Assembly: GCF_001580545.1 (NCBI RefSeq)
Contig: NZ_LRBG01000001.1
Span: 62,001-126,000, forward strand
Source: Paraburkholderia monticola
Lineage (GTDB): Bacteria; Pseudomonadota; Gammaproteobacteria; Burkholderiales; Burkholderiaceae
DNA length: 64,000 nt
Reading direction: 5' to 3'
This document shows, piece after piece, positions 25,793 to 34,736 of the stretch; position 1 is the first letter of the stretch; each line of letters starts with the position of its first letter. Position numbers and translations under genes: made by a program. The notes below the pieces were generated by a model. That model saw only the letters and a program-made list of their open reading frames with translations. It was not told where the DNA came from and did not search any database.

Positions 25793-26512
25793 TCACACCC
25801 GCGCCGGCGGCTCCGCGGAAAACCGGCCGCCGATCTCCTCGGCGCTGTAATCGATCATCGCGAGCGAGGCGATCTCGGCCTCCTTCGGATCGCGCCGCTC
25901 GATCGCCTCGACGACGCGCTGATGCGACGCGATCGCGTTCTCCCACAACCCGTCCCGGTCGCGCACGATCGGATTGACGGTCGACAGCGCGCCGCGAATG
26001 ATCGCCGCCATCTGCTTGAAGAATTGATTGCCGCTCGCGATCACGATGCGGGTATGGAACAGTTCGTCGGCTTCCTGATAACCGGCCTCGCCCGGACGGA
26101 TCACGCGAAACGCCTCGAACGCCTCGCGAATCGCCGCGACATCGGCGGCGCTGCCGCGCGCGGCCGCCTGCGCCGAGGCGCGCGGTTCGATCAGGATGCG
26201 GAACTCGATGACGTCACGCAGAAACATCGGATCGGGCTTGGCGCGAAAACGCCAGTTGACGACGTCCTCGTCGATCATGCGCCAGTCGCTCATCGGCCGG
26301 ATGCGCGTGCCGATCTTCGGCCGCACGTCGAGCATGTCGCGCGCGAGCAGCATCGATAGCGCCTCGCGCATCACGGTGCGGCTCACGTCGAATTCCTTCG
26401 ACAGCACATCCTGCGGCGGCAGTATCGCGCCGTACTTCTCCTCGACGATGCCGCTGACGAGCCCATCCATGACTTTGCTCACCAGCGAGCGATCCTTGTT
26501 TGCCTGTTCCAT
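25793..26512 (-). CDS. GntR-family (FCD) regulator
   Basis: The 239-residue protein has a GntR winged-helix N-terminus (VMDGLVSGIVEEKYGAILPPQDVLSKEFDVSRTVMREALSMLLARDML, residues about 15-62) and a C-terminal FCD all-helical domain (about 95-230), the FadR subgroup that binds carboxylate or sugar-acid ligands. An aspartate/histidine metal set is plausible from FHTRIVIASGN and SHQRVVEAI. It is transcribed towards the oxidoreductase gene and may control it. Nested inverted repeats at 26567-26609 lie 55-97 bp upstream of the start, a likely autoregulatory operator. Confidence 0.88.
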   Translation of the reverse strand: MEQANKDRSLVSKVMDGLVSGIVEEKYGAILPPQDVLSKEFDVSRTVMREALSMLLARDMLDVRPKIGTRIRPMSDWRMIDEDVVNWRFRAKPDPMFLRDVIEFRILIEPRASAQAAARGSAADVAAIREAFEAFRVIRPGEAGYQEADELFHTRIVIASGNQFFKQMAAIIRGALSTVNPIVRDRDGLWENAIASHQRVVEAIERRDPKEAEIASLAMIDYSAEEIGGRFSAEPPARV

Positions 26513-26566
26513 GAGATATCCCCGAAGCGGTGTTGACCCCGCGTAGCCTGTTAATTGAAAGGCCCG

Positions 26567-26609
26567 AACGTATCGTTTTTATGCAAATCGGATCGTTATC
26601 CGATACGTT
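26567..26609. promoter_or_regulatory. Nested inverted repeats upstream of gntR
   Basis: The outer arms are AACGTATCG (26567-26575) and CGATACGTT (26601-26609). Inside, ATCGGAT (26587-26593) pairs with ATCCGAT (26598-26604) across CGTT. The place, 55-97 bp upstream of the GntR gene, and two-fold symmetry suggest operator sites for that regulator. Confidence 0.5.
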
Positions 26610-26942
26610 GCTAGCTTCGAAACGGATGCGCCAGTTGGGACACTTCCTGACAGGGTTATCCCTCTGAAGATTTGTTTCGTTCGTGTAACGCGGTCTGTTT
26701 CGCCAGGCTCCAAAGCTTGCTTGTCGAAGCGTGCCTGTGTTGTGGGGTTTATTTAGTGCGAATACGCACGTTGCGAGACGAAATTGTCTGATTTGCACGG
26801 ACGTGGTCAGACGCCTGCGTGCTCAAGCGAACAAATCTGGCATCAGACGCAAGGAATGGAGGCGGGTCGCGAAGCGTCCCGGCACGTGGTGCAAGCGCCG
26901 CTCGTCGAATGACGATCGCGGCGCGCCGCCTGATCGCAGGGC
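26610..26942. other. Intergenic region between the gntR operator and manC
   Basis: These 333 bp lie upstream of gntR and downstream of manC (both minus). Short frames occur but none has a credible start or composition. Nothing else is seen. Confidence 0.4.
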
Positions 26943-28523
26943 TTATCGGTCTGAACTGCCGTGGCGCGCGTCGGCGCTCCCCTCGTCGCGGCCATATTGA
27001 TCGTCGAAGCGCACGATGTCGTCTTCGCCGAGATAGCCGCCCGACTGCACCTCGATGATCTCCAGCGGCGTCTTGCCCGGATTTTCGAGCCGATGCGTGA
27101 CGCCGAGCGCAATGAAGGTCGACTGATTCTCCGACAGCAGGAAGCGCTCGTCGCCTCGCGTGACGAGCGCGGTGCCGCGTACCACGATCCAGTGCTCGGC
27201 GCGATGATGATGCATCTGCAACGACAGCCGCCCGCCCGGCTTCACGACGACGTGCTTCACCTGAAAGCGCTCGCCGCGATCGAGCGAATCATAAAAGCCC
27301 CACGGCCGCCCGACCTTGCGATGCTCGTCGGCCTCGCTGTCGCGCTGCGCCTTCAACCGTCCGACGATCGCCTTCACGTCCTGCACGCGATCCTTCGCGG
27401 CGACCAGCACGGCGTCGGCGGTCTCGACCACCACCATCCCGCTCACGCCGACGCATGCGACGAGCCGGCCGTCCGAATGCGCGAAGCTGTTGCGTGAACC
27501 GTCGAACACCACGCGGCCGCGCGCGACGTTGCCGTCGCCGTCCTTGCTCGAGGCGTCCCACACCGAGTCCCACGCGCCGACCTCCGACCAGCCCGCCTCG
27601 AGCGGCACCGTCACGCCGGCGAGTCGCGCGTCGTGTCCGATGCGCTCCATCACCGCGTAGTCGACCGAGTCGGCCGGACAGGCGGCGAACGCGTCGCGCG
27701 CGAGATGCAGTGCGCCGGCGGCGTCGATGCTCGCGCCCGCGAACGCGTCCTGGCAGGCCGCCGCGATCAGCGGACTGCACAGACCGATCGCATCGAGCCA
27801 CACCGACGCGCGCACCACGAACATGCCGCTGTTCCACCAGTACTCGCCCGATGCGAAGTAGCGCTCGGCCAGCTCGGCATCGGGCTTCTCGACGAAGCGC
27901 TCGATCGCCCGCGCGCCCTGGTTGCCCACGGCCGCGGCGGTGCGGATATAGCCATAACCGGTCGCCGCGCGCTGCGGCGGCACGCCGAGCGTGACGATCG
28001 CGCCGCGCGAAGCATGCGCGAGCGCCTCGTTGAGCGCCGCGCCGAACGCCGCGTGATCGGAAATCAGATGATCGGCGGGCAGCGCGACGAGGATCGGATC
28101 GTCTCCGGCCGCGGCCGACGCGCGCGCGGCGAGCGCCGCGACGGTCAGCGCCGGCGCGGTGTTGCGTGCCACCGGTTCGAGCAGCATGCGCACCGGCTTG
28201 CGGTACTGCTCGACGCGCTCGAGCGTGGGCAGTCGTAACTCCTCGCAGCACACCACCAACGGTACAGCGGGGGGCCTGGTGCGCGCCGCGTCGTGCGCGG
28301 CCGAGTCGAACGCGTCGTCGAGCCGGCGCAGCGTCGCTTCGAGCAACGATTCGTCGCCCATCAGCCCGATCAGCTGCTTCGGATTGCGTTCGCGCGACAG
28401 CGGCCACAGCCGCGTACCGGAGCCGCCCGCGAGAATCACCGGTTGCACGCTCAGCTCGTGAAGCGCGACGGTGGACCCGGTGTGCGGTGCTAGCGGATTA
28501 CCTGGCTCTACTATCTGATTCAT
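26943..28523 (-). CDS. manC: Mannose-1-phosphate guanylyltransferase / mannose-6-phosphate isomerase
   Basis: The 526-residue bifunctional enzyme makes GDP-mannose for exopolysaccharide. The N-terminal nucleotidyltransferase domain opens with VILAGGSGTRLWPLSRERNPKQ (about 29-50), the pyrophosphorylase signature, and has FVEKPDAELAERYFASGEYWWNSGMFVVRA. The C-terminal cupin-type isomerase domain has GRPWGFYDSLDRGERFQVKHVVVKPGGRLSLQMHHHRAEHW, with metal-binding histidines, and VTHRLENPGKTPLEIIEVQSGGYLGEDDIVRFDD. It follows the two-domain hydrolase gene after 39 bp on the same strand. An N-terminal extension of about 27 residues is longer than in E. coli ManC. Confidence 0.95.
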   Translation of the reverse strand: MNQIVEPGNPLAPHTGSTVALHELSVQPVILAGGSGTRLWPLSRERNPKQLIGLMGDESLLEATLRRLDDAFDSAAHDAARTRPPAVPLVVCCEELRLPTLERVEQYRKPVRMLLEPVARNTAPALTVAALAARASAAAGDDPILVALPADHLISDHAAFGAALNEALAHASRGAIVTLGVPPQRAATGYGYIRTAAAVGNQGARAIERFVEKPDAELAERYFASGEYWWNSGMFVVRASVWLDAIGLCSPLIAAACQDAFAGASIDAAGALHLARDAFAACPADSVDYAVMERIGHDARLAGVTVPLEAGWSEVGAWDSVWDASSKDGDGNVARGRVVFDGSRNSFAHSDGRLVACVGVSGMVVVETADAVLVAAKDRVQDVKAIVGRLKAQRDSEADEHRKVGRPWGFYDSLDRGERFQVKHVVVKPGGRLSLQMHHHRAEHWIVVRGTALVTRGDERFLLSENQSTFIALGVTHRLENPGKTPLEIIEVQSGGYLGEDDIVRFDDQYGRDEGSADARHGSSDR

Positions 28524-28562
28524 TTTTATCCGATCCTGTGTGGTCCAGGCCCTGGACGCGCG

Positions 28563-30425
28563 CTATGCCTCTCCGAACGGACGCAACGCGCGTGCGCTGC
28601 GATGTTCGTCATGCTCCGGGTGCGGTCTGTGGAGTTCGCCGTCGTGCGCCGCGCTCTCGTGGTGACGCAGCTTCGTGAAGCCGCCGCGACAGACGTTCTC
28701 GACGTAGGACATGATGTTCTCCTGCGCGACCGACGACACGATCCCGTGATCGGTGTGCTTGCAGAAGGCCACGTGAATGCGCGTGAAGCGCGCGAGCCGC
28801 GTGCCGCGCGCGCCGAAGTAGCGCTCGAGCTCCTCGACGCCCTCGTCCAGCACGCCGAACACCAGATGCGTGTCAACGCCTCGCGCATCGAGCTCGGCGA
28901 ACAGATGCCGCTCCTCGCGCGTGCCGATCTCGATGCCGCACAGTTGCTCGATCCGGTCCGCCAGCGTTGCACCGCTGCGCGCGAGCGCTCGCACCACCAG
29001 CTCGCGCACGACGCCCCAGCCGCCCGTCTCGCCCTTGAACACGCGCAGCCATTTACCCGGCTGTTTCATCGAGCGCATGTAGTTGCGCGTCGAACCGAAC
29101 GCGGACACCGGGATCATCGGCTTGCCGTGTTCGTCACAGACGTTATGCCATCGGAACTTCTGCACGTTGACGATGACCGCGCCCACTACCGAGGGTTCGC
29201 GCGTCGCCGCATGCAGACCGGCGTACCCGCCCGAGCAGATGCCGAGCAGCACCGCGCCCGCATGGCCGCGCGCGGCGAGCCAGCGCGACGCGCAAGCGGC
29301 ATCGGCCGCGCACGACTTCGAGTACAGCGCGTCGAGGCTGACCGTATCGCACGACGGCATGCTGTCGCCGACGCCACCCACGTCGATGCGCAGCGACGCG
29401 ATCCCCTGACGCGCGAGGCGCCGCGCGAAACGCACGGCGAAGTGCCCATTGCCGATTCGCGACACCGCGCCGGTATTGAGCAGCAGCACCGCCGGCGCGC
29501 TCGCCGCCGCGGCGCCGTCGGGTCGGCAGTAGATGCCGAACACCGTGCCGTCGTTGATCCACACCGGCGTTTCGTGCAACCGCGGAGCGACATAATGGCC
29601 GCCCGCCGGTTCTTCGCCTCGCTGTGGTACCGGCTTCGCGGTTCGCGGAGGTTGACCCGTGCCCGCCACGAGCCAGTTCTCGATCGACTCGAACGCGGCG
29701 TGCGGAATTTCGCTCTGAAGCGCCTCCATCATGAAGCGGCCGTATTCGTTGAACGATTGACGCTCCACCTCGACGCCGTGTTCCGTGTAATGGGCGGCCA
29801 GCGCATCGACGCGCGCGGGGTCGAGCGAATCGAGCAGCAGCACGCGCGCGGCCGGCCGCGTCGTGTCTCGCAACAGATCGACCGGGCGCAGACCATCGAG
29901 CGTGTCGCGATACATGCGGAAACCATAGGCTTCGGTGAATTCACCGGTATCGGGCTCGACCACGCAATCCATCGCCTCCGGCAACTTCAGCCATTGCCGG
30001 TAGTGCGCGCGCAATTCGCGCTGGTAGTTCTTGCCCGACAGCACCGGCGCCATCAGCACGAGACCGTGCACGTCACCGAGTTCCTGCGCGGCCAGCGCGG
30101 CGAGCATGCCACCAAGCCGCAGACCGCAGACGCTGACACGCTTGACGCCGGTCATCGCGCGCAACTGCGCGACCGCCTGCTTGACGCTATCGATCCACGC
30201 GCGCCACAGGCCGAGGTCGGTCGGATCGCCGGCTGAATCGCCGGTGGCCGGATAGTCGAAGCGCAGCACCGGCATGCCGCGCGCGGCAAGGTGCTCGGCG
30301 AGCCGGCGCATGCCGCGATAGGTGCACAGAGAGTCAAAACCAAACGGGGAACACATCACAACGCCATCATGGCCGTTGGCTGAATGCAACCAGCCGAATT
30401 TGCCGTCGAAGACGATGGGTCTCAC
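28563..30425 (-). CDS. Two-domain alpha/beta hydrolase-like protein in the glycan locus
   Basis: The 620-residue protein has two alpha/beta-hydrolase domains in tandem. Domain 1 (about 1-255) has FDYPATGDSAG and a nucleophile elbow written GLRLGG (101-106), with Arg103 in place of the usual Ser. Domain 2 (about 290-590) has RIDVGGVGDS and the elbow GICSG (395-399), with Cys397 in that place. Both resemble exosortase-locus and polysaccharide-locus hydrolases, where GLRLG is known. The C-terminal 40 residues are rich in His, Glu and Arg. It is the first gene of a minus-strand unit with manC, so a role in glycan modification or release is plausible; catalysis is unproven. Confidence 0.75.
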   Translation of the reverse strand: MRPIVFDGKFGWLHSANGHDGVVMCSPFGFDSLCTYRGMRRLAEHLAARGMPVLRFDYPATGDSAGDPTDLGLWRAWIDSVKQAVAQLRAMTGVKRVSVCGLRLGGMLAALAAQELGDVHGLVLMAPVLSGKNYQRELRAHYRQWLKLPEAMDCVVEPDTGEFTEAYGFRMYRDTLDGLRPVDLLRDTTRPAARVLLLDSLDPARVDALAAHYTEHGVEVERQSFNEYGRFMMEALQSEIPHAAFESIENWLVAGTGQPPRTAKPVPQRGEEPAGGHYVAPRLHETPVWINDGTVFGIYCRPDGAAAASAPAVLLLNTGAVSRIGNGHFAVRFARRLARQGIASLRIDVGGVGDSMPSCDTVSLDALYSKSCAADAACASRWLAARGHAGAVLLGICSGGYAGLHAATREPSVVGAVIVNVQKFRWHNVCDEHGKPMIPVSAFGSTRNYMRSMKQPGKWLRVFKGETGGWGVVRELVVRALARSGATLADRIEQLCGIEIGTREERHLFAELDARGVDTHLVFGVLDEGVEELERYFGARGTRLARFTRIHVAFCKHTDHGIVSSVAQENIMSYVENVCRGGFTKLRHHESAAHDGELHRPHPEHDEHRSARALRPFGEA

Positions 30426-30785
30426 GGTCCACTCCTTACGAGTTTTTTCCTTTCGATTATTACAGTCCTGGTGTTCTCGCCCGTATGTGCGTCCTGCCGC
30501 ATTGTTCTGGACTACGATTCAGTCCGCGGCTTGTGTGTATTGGCTAATGGGCTTAGATGCAGTGCAGCACGCCCTTGTAATGACTTTTAATATTTAACTC
30601 CGTCTTGATCGACCCTATCTGTACGGCCACCCACACAGTCACGCGGCCCCCCAGGGCAAGATGTAAGACCTGCGGCGCGTTGATGCCGCCGCCCATGTCC
30701 TCGCGCAGATACCTCTGCCCCTGCAACAGCGCCGACGCGCAAAATCACCCGATTTGCTCGCCCCTCCCCGGCCGGACACTGGAAC
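30426..30785. other. Divergent region between the hydrolase/manC unit and the flippase gene
   Basis: These 360 bp hold the promoters for both directions. An AT-rich patch, AATGACTTTTAATATTTAA, lies near 30580-30597 and could contain a promoter, but no paired -35/-10 is convincing. No gene is seen. Confidence 0.4.
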
Positions 30786-32255
30786 ATGGAACGAAGCATC
30801 GTCAGGAACATCTTCATCAACTTTGTCGGCGCCGTCGCGCCGACCTTCGTTTCGCTCGTGACGGTGCCCGCCTACATTCATCTGCTGGGTGCCGAACGCT
30901 ACGGGGTGATCAACCTGGTGTGGGCGTTGATCGGCTACTTCAGCGTGCTCGATCTGGGCACCAGTCTGGCGACGGAAAACCAGATCGCCAAGGCGCGCGC
31001 GGCCAACGACGATTCGATCGAGCCGATTTTCTGGAGCGCGTGCTTCATGAATCTCGGCACCGGCATCATCGGCGGAGCGCTGATCTATGTCGGCACCATC
31101 GTCTACATCACGTACGGCGTCAAAATCGAGCCGACGTTCCAGCGCGAAGTGATGGCGAGCCTGCCGTGGATCGCAGTGGCCGTGCCGATCGCGAACGTCA
31201 CCTGGGTATTCGCGGGCGCGATCGTCGGCGTCGAGCGCTTCGCGAGCTACAACATCAATCAGACGCTCGGCACCGCGCTGTTCCAGTTGCTGCCGATCGC
31301 GGCCATCTTCTGCTTCTCTCCTTCGCTGGCGGTCGTGATTCCGGCCGCCGTGCTCGCGCGCTTCATCGGCGCAGCGATGCTCGGCGTGGCCGCGATTCGC
31401 TCGCTCGGCATTCGCCACCTGCGAATGCCGCAATGGCACCTGATGATCGGGCTGTTCCGTCAGGGCCGCTGGTTGCTGATGTTCTCGGGCGCCAACATGA
31501 TTGCGTCGACGCTCGACCGCGTGTTGGTCGGCAGCCTGCTTGGCGCGCGCTACGTCACTTACTACGCGACGCCGCAAAACCTGATCACCCGCTTGAACCT
31601 GCTGCCGATCGCGATCGTGCGCACGCTGTTTCCGCGTCTGTCGGCGGCCTCGCGCGAGGATGCCAATGCGCTCGCGCACAACGCGCTCGCGTTTCTCAAT
31701 GGGGCATTCACGCCGTGCGTGATCGGCGCGCTGTTCGCCCTGAAACCGTTCCTGCTGCTGTGGCTCGGCCCGCAACTGGCCGCCTCGGCGCCGGTCGCGA
31801 GCGTGCTGATCCTCGGCGTGTGGCTCAGCGGCCAGTCGCTGATCCTCGGCGGCCTGTTGCAGGCGCAAACCCATCCGGTGGCGGTGGCGAGTATCAGCTG
31901 GCTGCAGTTGCCGTTCTTCGCCGGCGCGCTGTGGTGCGGCATCCACTGGTTCGGCATCATGGGCGCGGGGGTCGTCGTCGTGCTGAAGGCGCTGTTCGAT
32001 TACTCAGTATTGCTAGCGTTCTCACGGCTGCATGCATGGACCATCGTGCGCAACATGCTCGCTCATCTGGCGTTTCTGCTCGTCGCGCTGGCGCTCGCGA
32101 ACTCGATCGACTCGTTGCTGCTGGCGATCGTCGCCGCGCTCGTCTTGAGCGCGGCGAACTTCGGGATGTCGTTGCGTGGCTCTAGCGAACTGCGCGCCGC
32201 GCTCCATAAGCTCTGGCTGCGTCTGGTGCCGTCGTCCGGTCAGGCGCGAGGTTGA
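30786..32255 (+). CDS. Polysaccharide flippase (Wzx-like)
   Basis: The 489-residue integral membrane protein has 12-14 hydrophobic segments and the features of MATE/Wzx-type lipid-linked oligosaccharide flippases: NFVGAVAPTFVSLVTVPAYIHLLGAERYGVINLVWALIGYFSVLDLGTSLATENQIAKAR at the N-terminus, and later YATPQNLITRLNLLPIAIVRTLFPRLSA. It probably moves undecaprenyl-linked units across the inner membrane for polymerisation. It is divergent from manC/hydrolase. Flippases are poorly conserved, so the substrate is unknown. Confidence 0.85.
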   Translation: MERSIVRNIFINFVGAVAPTFVSLVTVPAYIHLLGAERYGVINLVWALIGYFSVLDLGTSLATENQIAKARAANDDSIEPIFWSACFMNLGTGIIGGALIYVGTIVYITYGVKIEPTFQREVMASLPWIAVAVPIANVTWVFAGAIVGVERFASYNINQTLGTALFQLLPIAAIFCFSPSLAVVIPAAVLARFIGAAMLGVAAIRSLGIRHLRMPQWHLMIGLFRQGRWLLMFSGANMIASTLDRVLVGSLLGARYVTYYATPQNLITRLNLLPIAIVRTLFPRLSAASREDANALAHNALAFLNGAFTPCVIGALFALKPFLLLWLGPQLAASAPVASVLILGVWLSGQSLILGGLLQAQTHPVAVASISWLQLPFFAGALWCGIHWFGIMGAGVVVVLKALFDYSVLLAFSRLHAWTIVRNMLAHLAFLLVALALANSIDSLLLAIVAALVLSAANFGMSLRGSSELRAALHKLWLRLVPSSGQARG

Positions 32256-32273
32256 GCCCCCGCCCACGTGGCA

Positions 32274-32807
32274 TCACAACAGCTCGAACGTATCGACGAA
32301 CGATACGCCCTCACGCTCGCGGCGCCGCGGACCGAAACGCGCCTGAGCGCCACGCACCTGACGCGTGAGACCGATGAAAGGCACCCCGTGTTCGAGATAG
32401 GGCCCCTCCGTCTTGCGAAAGCCGAATTGCTCATAGAAGCCACGCAATTCGAGCGGTGCGCTCACGCGCGTGGCACGGCCCGGCCAGCGTTCGGCGATCG
32501 CATCGAGCACGCGCTCGATCAGCATCTCTGCCGTGCCGTCGCCGCGCCGCAGCGGGCTCGTCAGCACCTTGTCGATGGTGACTTCCGGATCTTCGGAATC
32601 GCCGGGCTGCACCCGCGCATAGGCGAGGACCGGCATCGGCCGCGCCATGTCCTCGACCGCGAACACGTGCAGGGCCTGCTCGTCGCGACCATCCGCGTCG
32701 AGGCACACATGCGACTGCTCGACGACGAATACCGCGCTGCGCGCACGCAGCACGACATACAACTCACGTGCAGATAGCTGATCGAACTCCAGCGTTTTCC
32801 AGTTCAT
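32274..32807 (-). CDS. GNAT N-acetyltransferase, ElaA-like
   Basis: The 177-residue protein matches the ElaA group of GNAT acyltransferases: MNWKTLEFDQLSARELYVVLRARSAVFVVEQ, with the acceptor region VLAYARVQPGD and the acetyl-CoA loop TSPLRRGDGTAEMLIERVLDA. The substrate is unknown. The C-terminal 40 residues are basic and longer than in E. coli. The start at 32807 matches the family. It is convergent with the flippase. Confidence 0.8.
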   Translation of the reverse strand: MNWKTLEFDQLSARELYVVLRARSAVFVVEQSHVCLDADGRDEQALHVFAVEDMARPMPVLAYARVQPGDSEDPEVTIDKVLTSPLRRGDGTAEMLIERVLDAIAERWPGRATRVSAPLELRGFYEQFGFRKTEGPYLEHGVPFIGLTRQVRGAQARFGPRRREREGVSFVDTFELL

Positions 32808-33180
32808 TACGCCCCCGGTGGTCAGGAACTTCGGCGGAACCGGCGATGCCTGGCGTGCGCGACGACAGGTCGATCCATGACGGTCCCTCGTCATGAGCTA
32901 CACGGTACGTGCGCGAATCCTGCGCTTCCGTGCGGCATCGCACTGACGCTCGGCGTTGACAATTCTTAAATACGGGTCAATAAAAAGCGCAGACTCACCC
33001 ATGTGCGTCCGGTATCGCAGTGGGCTTCACTGAGGCCTTCTGCATCACCGCACTGCAACACCGCGCATGCGCGCAGCGGTCATCGCACCGCCCGACCCTA
33101 CACACGAAAATCAAGTGCCGGCGTTCCGTCCGACGTCGGCACCCATCGGCAGATCTTTCGACCCCAGGGGGGACCACTGC
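32808..33180. other. Promoter region of the carrier-protein operon
   Basis: In these 373 bp a TTGACA (32956-32961) stands 17 bp before AATAAA (32979-32984), a weak but possible promoter about 200 bp upstream of the carrier-protein gene. No other gene is seen. Confidence 0.4.
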
Positions 33181-33432
33181 ATGAAGACTGCATTGAGACG
33201 CATCCTTTCCGAATCCGCACGCCTGGACGTCCCGGTGGAGGGCCTCGCCGACGACGCTGACCTCTACGCCGCCGGACTCTCGTCGCTCGCGACCGTGCAT
33301 CTGATGCTCGCAATGGAAGACGAATTCGACGTCGAAATTCCCGACCGTATGCTGACGCGCCGCCTGTTCTCCAGCATCGACTCGATGGCCGCCGCGATGA
33401 CGGAGTTGCTGCGGGCCAAGGCGGCAGCATGA
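33181..33432 (+). CDS. Acyl/aminoacyl carrier protein
   Basis: The 83-residue acidic protein is a phosphopantetheine carrier domain. The attachment serine is Ser35 in DADLYAAGLSSLATVHLMLAMEDEFD, which corresponds to the usual DSL motif with Asp replaced by Ser. It opens an operon with an acyl-CoA dehydrogenase-like protein and an amino acid:[carrier protein] ligase, the latter known in Bradyrhizobium to load amino acids such as glycine or alanine onto a carrier protein of this kind. Hence this one is probably the acceptor for that ligase. The next gene overlaps it by four bases. The start at 33181 is preferred over an in-frame ATG upstream. Confidence 0.88.
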   Translation: MKTALRRILSESARLDVPVEGLADDADLYAAGLSSLATVHLMLAMEDEFDVEIPDRMLTRRLFSSIDSMAAAMTELLRAKAAA

Positions 33433-34736
33433 CCGCGCCGCTGCGGGATCAGGCCGCCGCGGCGGCATCCGGGTCGGCCGCGAACCCGACGACCGGCGCA
33501 CCGACCGGCGACGCTCCGGCCGCGGCCACCGTCCCCTTGACCGCGCTCGCGTCCGGCCCCGAATGGCGTGCTGCGGCGCAGCGTTGCGCCGCGATCGCAG
33601 CGCAGCATGCGGACGCCGTGGACCGCGAGGCACGCTTTCCGCTCGAAGCATTCGAGGCGCTCAAGGGCGAACGCCTGCTGTCGGCAATGGTGCCGGCCGA
33701 GTACGGCGGTGCGGGTTTGTCGCTTGCCGACATTGGCGCGATCTGCGAAACGCTCGCGCAGGGCTGCGGGTCGACTGCGATGATCTATGCGATGCATCAG
33801 ATCCAGGTTGCCTGCATCGACTCCCATCGCGGCGCTTCGGCCTGGCAGGCGCACCTGCTAAGCCAGCTAGCCGAACAGCAATGGCTGCTCGCGTCGGCGA
33901 CCTCGGAAGAGACGATCGGCGGCAACATGCGTACGAGCGCGTGCTCGGTCGAACTCGATGGTGCGCGCTTCCGGATCGAAAAGCTCGCACCGACGATCTC
34001 CTATGGCGCCCACGCCGACGGCATCCTCGTGACCGCGCGGCGCACCGCCGACGCGGCCGCGTCCGACCAGGTGCTGATCGTCGCGTTGCGCGCCGACACG
34101 CAGCTCGAGCGGCGCGGCGGCTGGGACGCGATGGGCATGCGCGGCACCTGCAGCGAGGGCTTCCGGCTCGTCGCGACGGGCCAGGCCGAACAGATCCTCG
34201 CGACGCCGTTCGCCGAGATCGCCGATCAGACCATGCTGCCGGTGTCGCACACGCTGTGGGCGTCGGTGTGGACCGGCATCGCGGCCGACGCGGTCAATCG
34301 CGCCAAGACATTCTTCCGCGCGCAGGCGCGCGCGACGCCGGGCACGATACCGCCGGCGGGTCTGCGGCTTGCCGAGGCGGTCGGCCTGCTGCAGATGATG
34401 CAGGCACGTCTGTCGGTCGCGCTCGACGCCGCGCGCGCCGCGCATCAGGCACGCGAAGGCGCAGCGCAAGCGGACGCGCCGCTAGCGGCGATGCTCGGTT
34501 TCGCGTCGGACATGAACACGCTGAAGACCAGCATCTCGACCACCGCGCTGCAGGTCGTGCAGGAGGTGCTGATGATCTGCGGCATGGCGGGCTACAAGAA
34601 CGGCACGCCGTATAGCGTGGGCCGTCATTTGCGCGACCTGCACTCGGCGCCCTTGATGATCAATAACGACCGTATCGCGCAGAACACCGCGAGTCTGCTG
34701 CTCGCGCAACGACCTGCCGCGCCGGGGAGACCCTGA
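33429..34736 (+). CDS. Acyl-CoA dehydrogenase-family protein
   Basis: The 435-residue protein shows the acyl-CoA dehydrogenase fold. After a 35-residue low-complexity start, the helical N-terminal domain has VPAEYGGAGLSLADIGAICETLAQGCGSTAMIYAMH, followed by the beta domain and the C-terminal helical domain ending near GYKNGTPYSVGRHLRDLHSAPLMINNDRI. These are FAD-binding features. The operon with a carrier protein and aminoacyl-carrier ligase suggests that its substrate is a carrier-bound aminoacyl group, similar to dehydrogenases on carrier proteins in proline or beta-lactone pathways. This is an inference; the catalytic base was not located. Confidence 0.85.
   Translation: MTAPLRDQAAAAASGSAANPTTGAPTGDAPAAATVPLTALASGPEWRAAAQRCAAIAAQHADAVDREARFPLEAFEALKGERLLSAMVPAEYGGAGLSLADIGAICETLAQGCGSTAMIYAMHQIQVACIDSHRGASAWQAHLLSQLAEQQWLLASATSEETIGGNMRTSACSVELDGARFRIEKLAPTISYGAHADGILVTARRTADAAASDQVLIVALRADTQLERRGGWDAMGMRGTCSEGFRLVATGQAEQILATPFAEIADQTMLPVSHTLWASVWTGIAADAVNRAKTFFRAQARATPGTIPPAGLRLAEAVGLLQMMQARLSVALDAARAAHQAREGAAQADAPLAAMLGFASDMNTLKTSISTTALQVVQEVLMICGMAGYKNGTPYSVGRHLRDLHSAPLMINNDRIAQNTASLLLAQRPAAPGRP

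Noticed and set aside
28602..30236. A 544-codon plus-strand frame opposite the two-domain hydrolase gene
   Set aside because: It is the shadow of the hydrolase gene; the minus-strand product has two recognisable hydrolase domains.
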